A stretch of 64,000 bases of DNA from Siphonodentalium dalli (taxonomy: Eukaryota > Mollusca > Scaphopoda > Gadilida > Siphonodentaliidae), in contig CP136065.1 in the NCBI GenBank assembly GCA_032622095.1, positions 150,047,577 to 150,111,576 on the forward strand, in the 5' to 3' direction. Under the pieces are notes generated by a model, which saw nothing but the letters and a program-made list of their open reading frames with translations, had not been told where the DNA came from and did not search any database. The stretch's first letter is position 1. Each line of letters starts with the position of its first letter. The translations under genes were made by a program, and so were the position numbers. Positions 61,401-64,000 of the stretch are shown piece by piece.

Positions 61401-63933
61401 GAGTGAAATGCATCAACTTGGTTCATTTGAGAAGTAGTAATTTGTTATTGACTGTATTTAAATTGTGAGATTGCAGTTGGTTACTTATTCCTGTGTTGAA
61501 TCCAGTTTATTGTGATATAATTAATCATCAAGGGAGCTTTTAATGTTGTCAGCACAGAATTGTGAGTTCCTGCCATTGGACTATTGAGTTTAACCGAACA
61601 GTGGCCTGATTGGATTAAGCAATGTGTGACTATAGAGTCGTACGCTGTTCAAATCCCGTGCCAAAGTTGTGTCGCTTGAGCAAGGTCACTCGTACTGTGA
61701 CGGCTTCATCATAATTGACATGAAATAGGTACTACGTCTGTTGGGCAAGCGTACTTGACATGTAGATTAGGGGTGTAACGATATGGGGTATAGGGTGTAT
61801 CGATGTTTATCGCGATACAGATGTCACGATACGATACGTATCGCGATTTTACTTCCCTAAAATTATAGCGATATTGCCGAGTCTTCATACGGACTGTATA
61901 TACACTGATTTACGGTATAACGACAGGCGGGTATATGTGCTTGCATGGCTACAGGTAGGCCTACATGAACTCGCTAAGATGAGTGTACTAGATGTTCATC
62001 TAAAATGTTTGTTGTTGCAACTTGTATTGTATTGTAAAAAAAAATAATTAAAGCCTCGTCGATGTATCGACTATCAGTGATATCCCATCGGACCGGAAAG
62101 ATGCCGACATTGAGCCCATAATAAAAAGATTGTTGCACTGCATTGTCTGAATAAATTTAATTAGAGAGTACAAACACTACCTGTTGACCAATGAGGAACG
62201 TCGTCTCTGGAAATCTCTCAATCAGTGTCACGAGATTGACAGTTAAATGGGAGGGGCTTTATATTAATTATTCATGTCAAGTTGTCAACTTTATAATGTG
62301 AACTGGGGGGGGGGGGGGTACATTTCTGTTGAAAAGTTTAATCCGGGAAGTTTAACAATTGCTCAGCAACCCACATGCATGGGCCAGTGCACAGAGTACA
62401 GTGTCCATGCAGTGTTGACGTGACACGGGAAAGACATACATGTAGATTGATATGATATAGGTTGAGACTACAGCAGCTGCATCACTCTGGTGAAATTGTA
62501 GCAATAGCATGCATCAAATGTTTTCCGCCGGCTGTAAATGACATGTTATTGACAAAGTCGTTCACTTGCTGCATGACGTGTACTATTGAAATAGGTCATT
62601 AAAATTGATGTCACTCAGGTCAGGTCTGTGCTTTGATCAGTGGATCATTAGCTGATTGTTCTATTAATACAATACATGTGTTTCAAGAAGATGGCATCAG
62701 ATTGTCTACACATGCAAATTGATACAATTCGGTCTGTTTTTGGCCTCACTGTTACTCCGTGATAAATAGGGAATGTTTATCATTTTTATAACTTATTGAG
62801 GGGATTACCTTAATTTTTTGTTAAATACTGATTCAACATTGATCTTTCTCGTTTGTGGTGACCGCTGCTTACTTACCTGAATAGGTAATAACAACATGCA
62901 ATTTGTGTATCGAGATATGTATCGTTTGAACGCCCGTATCGATGACCGTATCGTCAATGCTGTATCGCGGTCACATCGATACATCGATGAATCGTTACAC
63001 CCCTAATGTAGATGGGAACGAGTCATTTTGGTGTATAAAACATGTCTGCTGGCAGTCATATTGGATTTCACTCTTTGCATCACAAAATTCTTTGGCACAC
63101 CCTACAGTCCACTTCCATCAGCTGATCATCACCAAACTTCATATTAAACTTGATATTGACCTAATAGATGGAAGCTATCTAATGTTTTAGAATTTCATTT
63201 GAAAACATAGCCGCCAGCAACCATCTTGGATTTTACTTTAAATATATCTCTTCATGTTGATAATCTAGTATTACTTAGACATTTCAACTTTCTGCATTCC
63301 TAATCACTCCATTGACACATGAAATTATTCCCTTTTCAAGTTGGGCTACAGTGTCATTGACACTTTCATTTCCAGTTCTGTTAAAAAACATGGCTGCCAG
63401 CAGCCATCTTGGATTTTACTCTTTGTGCGACAGTGACTAAATCCTTTGGCACTCCCTACAGGCCACATATATCTCTTTATGTTGACATTTAGTATTACAT
63501 AGACATATCAACTTTCCACATCCCTTATCGTTCCATTAACTGTAACATTTGACATTGGCCCCGCTCCAAGTTGACCTTCAGTGTCATTGGCAGTTTCATT
63601 TCGAGAGTATTTTGAATATTCAGGAGAGGGGCAAGTTTTGAGTTTTATAAATTGTGCCCTGATCCCTGTGTATATATCTTTCAAGAAACATTAAAACATG
63701 TTTAAAGTAAAAAAGTAAATTGTGATTAAATTAAGGTTTGATATAGTGTTTATTATTTGTAGTACATGGCTGTAGTCCTTGATTCTAATCTGGTGAGTGT
63801 CAGTGGTCTTGGCTCAGCACTTCTTAAGACAGTTGAAGAGCTTGGTGCAAAGTGTGAGACTCATCAACAGATTATCGAGAATTCCATCACATGGACCCGT
63901 GAGGTCACTGAGTACCACACCAACAATGGAGTA
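55398..63933 (+). CDS. EME1: EME1 homolog, partial (exons 55398..55458, 58117..58694, 60629..60751, 63763..63933)
   Basis: EME1 is the non-catalytic partner of MUS81; together they cut branched DNA (3' flaps, nicked Holliday junctions, stalled forks) in the nucleus. Four exons splice in one open frame: phase 1 between the first and second, phase 0 at the next two junctions. The encoded chain has an acidic, serine-rich N-terminal half, a basic cluster, a long charged helix running across exons 2-3, and then a conserved block: GECLQ followed by a Val-Val-Leu-Asp strand, matching the PEECL...VVLD start of the nuclease-like domain of vertebrate EME1. The conserved ITWTREV string matches the vertebrate SVTWRR region. 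The first exon(s) upstream and the rest of the nuclease-like and HhH domains downstream are outside or unresolved. Introns are 2658, 1934 and 3011 nt and are packed with MITEs. The gene diverges from MRPL27. Identification rests on remembered family sequence, not on a search. Confidence 0.88.
55529..55600. mobile_element. Truncated TTAA MITE (family F, copy 1) in EME1 intron
   Basis: TTAACCCTTTCACGACAGGAGC and TGCGCTGGTGCAGCATTAGA match the left end of copy 2, then similarity is lost after CCAGAGCATTCTCTT. Confidence 0.7.
55950..56183. mobile_element. TTAA-flanked MITE (family F, copy 2) in EME1 intron
   Basis: TTAACCCTTTCATGACGGGAGC at the left, GTCGTGGAAGGGTTAA at the right. The interior has CCAATGCATTCTCTTATATATGCGAG-type inverted blocks as in family A. 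Confidence 0.8.
56790..57002. mobile_element. Palindromic TA-flanked MITE (family G, copy 2) in EME1 intron
   Basis: TA-CAGTAATGCTCTAAGTAG at the left and CTTAGAGCATTACTG-TA at the right, with arms near-identical to copies at 24773 and 60814. The flanking TA and CAGT start support a Tc1/mariner-type origin. Confidence 0.85.
57240..57545. repeat. Dispersed repeat shared (inverted) with 5470-5710
   Basis: CTTATTGGACTAATTGGACT and TTTATCAGTAATTCCACTG match 5643-5681 in reverse. The AACCATTGTTATRTAAACAA unit occurs twice. Confidence 0.65.
57551..57895. mobile_element. TTAA-flanked MITE (family F, copy 3) in EME1 intron
   Basis: TTAACCATTCCATCACTGGAGC at the left and GCTGCACCAGCACAGGGTTAA at the right, with three CATTCTSTTATAT-type inverted blocks inside. 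Confidence 0.75.
58117..58694 (+). CDS. EME1: EME1 exon, acidic N-terminal region with NLS-like cluster
   Basis: This 578-nt exon encodes about 192 residues with acceptor ttttcag and donor gtatta. It is rich in Ser/Asp/Glu with runs such as SDESDES and SDSSDDIDELE, which look like the SUMO-interaction or CK2-type acidic stretches common in this part of EME1, then a DLPDIPPL patch. Near the end (58632-58655) it has a basic KGKGRKRR cluster that could serve as a nuclear localisation signal, followed by the start of a charged helix (RRTPEEIAEEKRQKE). The end is in phase 0. The first in-frame ATG is well inside the exon, so translation starts upstream. Conservation in this region is low in the family, so function is inferred from the linked exons. 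Confidence 0.85.
58731..58988. mobile_element. TTAA-flanked MITE (family B, copy 3) in EME1 intron
   Basis: TTAACCCTTTCTATACTAAAT and ATTTAGTATAGAAAGGGTTAA are perfect mirror ends. The central GAAATGTTCAGGTAATAAG hairpin matches the other copies. It starts only 37 bp after the donor at 58694. Confidence 0.9.
59150..59490. repeat. Fragment of the TTTCCGGATGATAACTT array type
   Basis: TGTCTGTCCGTTGGAGCAGACG, ACAGGTCAATTCGAACTTGG, TTTTTGCCGCAGTTATGGTCC and GGGTGATAACTTTAGTTT relate it to 31980-33655. The 88-codon open frame here is repeat-derived. Confidence 0.7.
59577..59819. mobile_element. TTAA-flanked MITE (family F, copy 4) in EME1 intron
   Basis: TTAACCCTTCATGACTCAATC at the left and CCCGTCATGAAAGGGTTAA at the right. 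The interior repeats GCCAGTGCATTCTCTTATAT and its complement. Confidence 0.85.
60122..60262. mobile_element. 141-bp inverted-repeat element in EME1 intron
   Basis: GAGATAAACGTACTCTGTTG plus GGATATCCGGGATTCA mirrored by TGAATCCCCAAATATCC and AGGGTACTGTTATCTC. About 45-bp arms, small loop. Confidence 0.7.
60629..60751 (+). CDS. EME1: EME1 exon, charged helix leading into nuclease-like domain
   Basis: This exon is exactly 41 codons long, with acceptor ctgtgtag and donor gtatta, phase 0 at both ends. It continues the Lys/Glu/Gln-rich helix (LKKEQKLKDKQEK, EEEAAMKQAMREN) and ends in KPGECLQ. Vertebrate EME1 has the same layout: a long Arg/Lys/Glu helix, then PEECLKH just before the first strand of the nuclease-like domain. 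The match of both composition and the ECL anchor makes this the key exon for identification together with the following one. Confidence 0.9.
60814..61027. mobile_element. Palindromic MITE (family G, copy 3) in EME1 intron
   Basis: CAGTATTGCCCTAAATAATCG and TTATTTAGGGCATTACTG; the arm contains CAGCAGAATTATGGGTAA and CATTCATCGGAAAGCTCTC. It begins 62 bp after the donor at 60752. Confidence 0.85.
61601..61755 (+). mobile_element. Possible tRNA-derived SINE fragment
   Basis: GTTCAAATCCCGTGCC at 61647 looks like a Pol III B box (GGTTCRANTCC) followed by an acceptor-like stretch. TGATTGGATTAAGC about 45 nt upstream could be a worn A box, and GAGCAAGGTCACTCGTACTG downstream resembles the conserved central block of several SINEs. 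It cannot fold as a good tRNA. Low certainty. Confidence 0.35.
61768..63005. mobile_element. Non-autonomous hAT element with 8-bp target duplication, in EME1 intron
   Basis: The ends are TAGGGGTGTAACGAT and ATCGTTACACCCCTA, the classic hAT-type terminal repeat, with subterminal GTATCGCGATACAT-like repeats. The flanks are exact 8-bp duplications ATGTAGAT (61760-61767 and 63006-63013), the hAT size. Removing the element restores GACATGTAGATGGGAACGAG, the P-family core motif. The 1.24-kb interior has no transposase frame. Confidence 0.93.
63006..63602 (-). repeat. Decayed P-family element, minus strand, in EME1 intron
   Basis: ATGTAGATGGGAACGAGTCA, CATCTTGGATTTTACTCTTTG and leader copies GTGTCATTGACACTTTCATT (about 63350 and 63580) show two overlapping partial copies, the second lodged after the leader of the first. 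It is interrupted on its left by the hAT insertion. Confidence 0.8.
63763..63933 (+). CDS. EME1: EME1 exon, start of ERCC4/XPF-like nuclease-like domain
   Basis: This exon has 57 codons, acceptor ttatttgtag and an ideal gtaagt donor at 63934, phase 0 at both ends. It encodes a Val-Val-Leu-Asp strand, a helix ending LLKTVEELGAKC and then IIENSITWTREV. The corresponding vertebrate segment reads VVLDP... LLGALQTMECRC... VPCSVTWRRR, so hydrophobic positions, the Cys and the T-W-x-R core line up. EME1 lacks the ERKxxxD catalytic signature of MUS81; that region would be encoded beyond this window. An ATG is the second codon of the exon but is internal, because the upstream exons join in frame. Confidence 0.9.
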
Positions 63934-64000
63934 GTAAGTCTATATCATCTTATTCTTTGAATTGGGTTGAGCATTTCTCGAGATAGATTGATTTGCAATA

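Noticed and set aside
61601-61755. Functional tRNA gene
   Set aside because: Only B-box-like GTTCAAATCC is good; stems do not pair into a cloverleaf. Listed only as a possible SINE.

Overview
The window looks like nuclear DNA of a marine invertebrate animal, most likely a mollusc. The reasons are split genes with GT-AG introns, about 39-40% GC by eye, no operons, many degenerate non-LTR retrotransposon ends, a very high density of short inverted-repeat transposons, and tandem-core repeats followed by ACGG/ACAG-type microsatellites that resemble the pearl/Helentron-like elements known from bivalves. The taxon is an inference; no marker gene settles it. Two protein genes are supported. On the minus strand, 23907-25861 holds the last two exons of the mitochondrial ribosomal protein bL27m (MRPL27). 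On the plus strand, 55398-63933 holds four exons of EME1, the non-catalytic partner of the MUS81 structure-specific endonuclease; the nuclease-like and HhH part lies beyond the right edge. The two genes point away from each other, the same divergent arrangement that I recall for MRPL27 and EME1 on human chromosome 17q21, so this looks like a very old head-to-head pair. The first exon of each gene, and hence the shared promoter, is not resolved and must lie between 25862 and 55397. || Layout: 1-13.5 kb is repeat-rich intergenic DNA (TTAA-flanked MITEs, a 345-bp GC-rich nested palindrome, a 1.9-kb TIR element, two tandem arrays). 13.5-21.4 kb is dominated by a roughly 160-bp repeat array (P family) with two TTAA-targeted elements inserted in it, plus a LINE end. 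21.4-26.8 kb is MRPL27 and flanks. 26.9-34 kb holds a LINE end, a second P array, two TTAA elements and a roughly 165-bp repeat array. 35.5-41.8 kb is a giant imperfect palindrome whose outer arms are nearly identical and whose inner arms are strongly diverged. 41.98-46.03 kb is a 4.06-kb inverted-repeat element with a 1.58-kb TTAA element nested in it. 46.7-50.2 kb, 52.1-53.0 kb and 53.1-54.5 kb are further repeat arrays. From 54.5 kb to the end the sequence is EME1, with introns carrying at least nine MITEs and a 1.24-kb hAT element with an intact 8-bp target duplication. || Apart from the two genes and three LINE C-terminal remnants I found no convincing coding sequence. No tRNA, rRNA, CRISPR array or intact transposase was seen. 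The most notable biology is (a) the conserved divergent MRPL27-EME1 pair, (b) the giant palindrome with a step in arm identity, and (c) at least seven families of TTAA-flanked short elements, with internal empty-site comparisons for two insertions.
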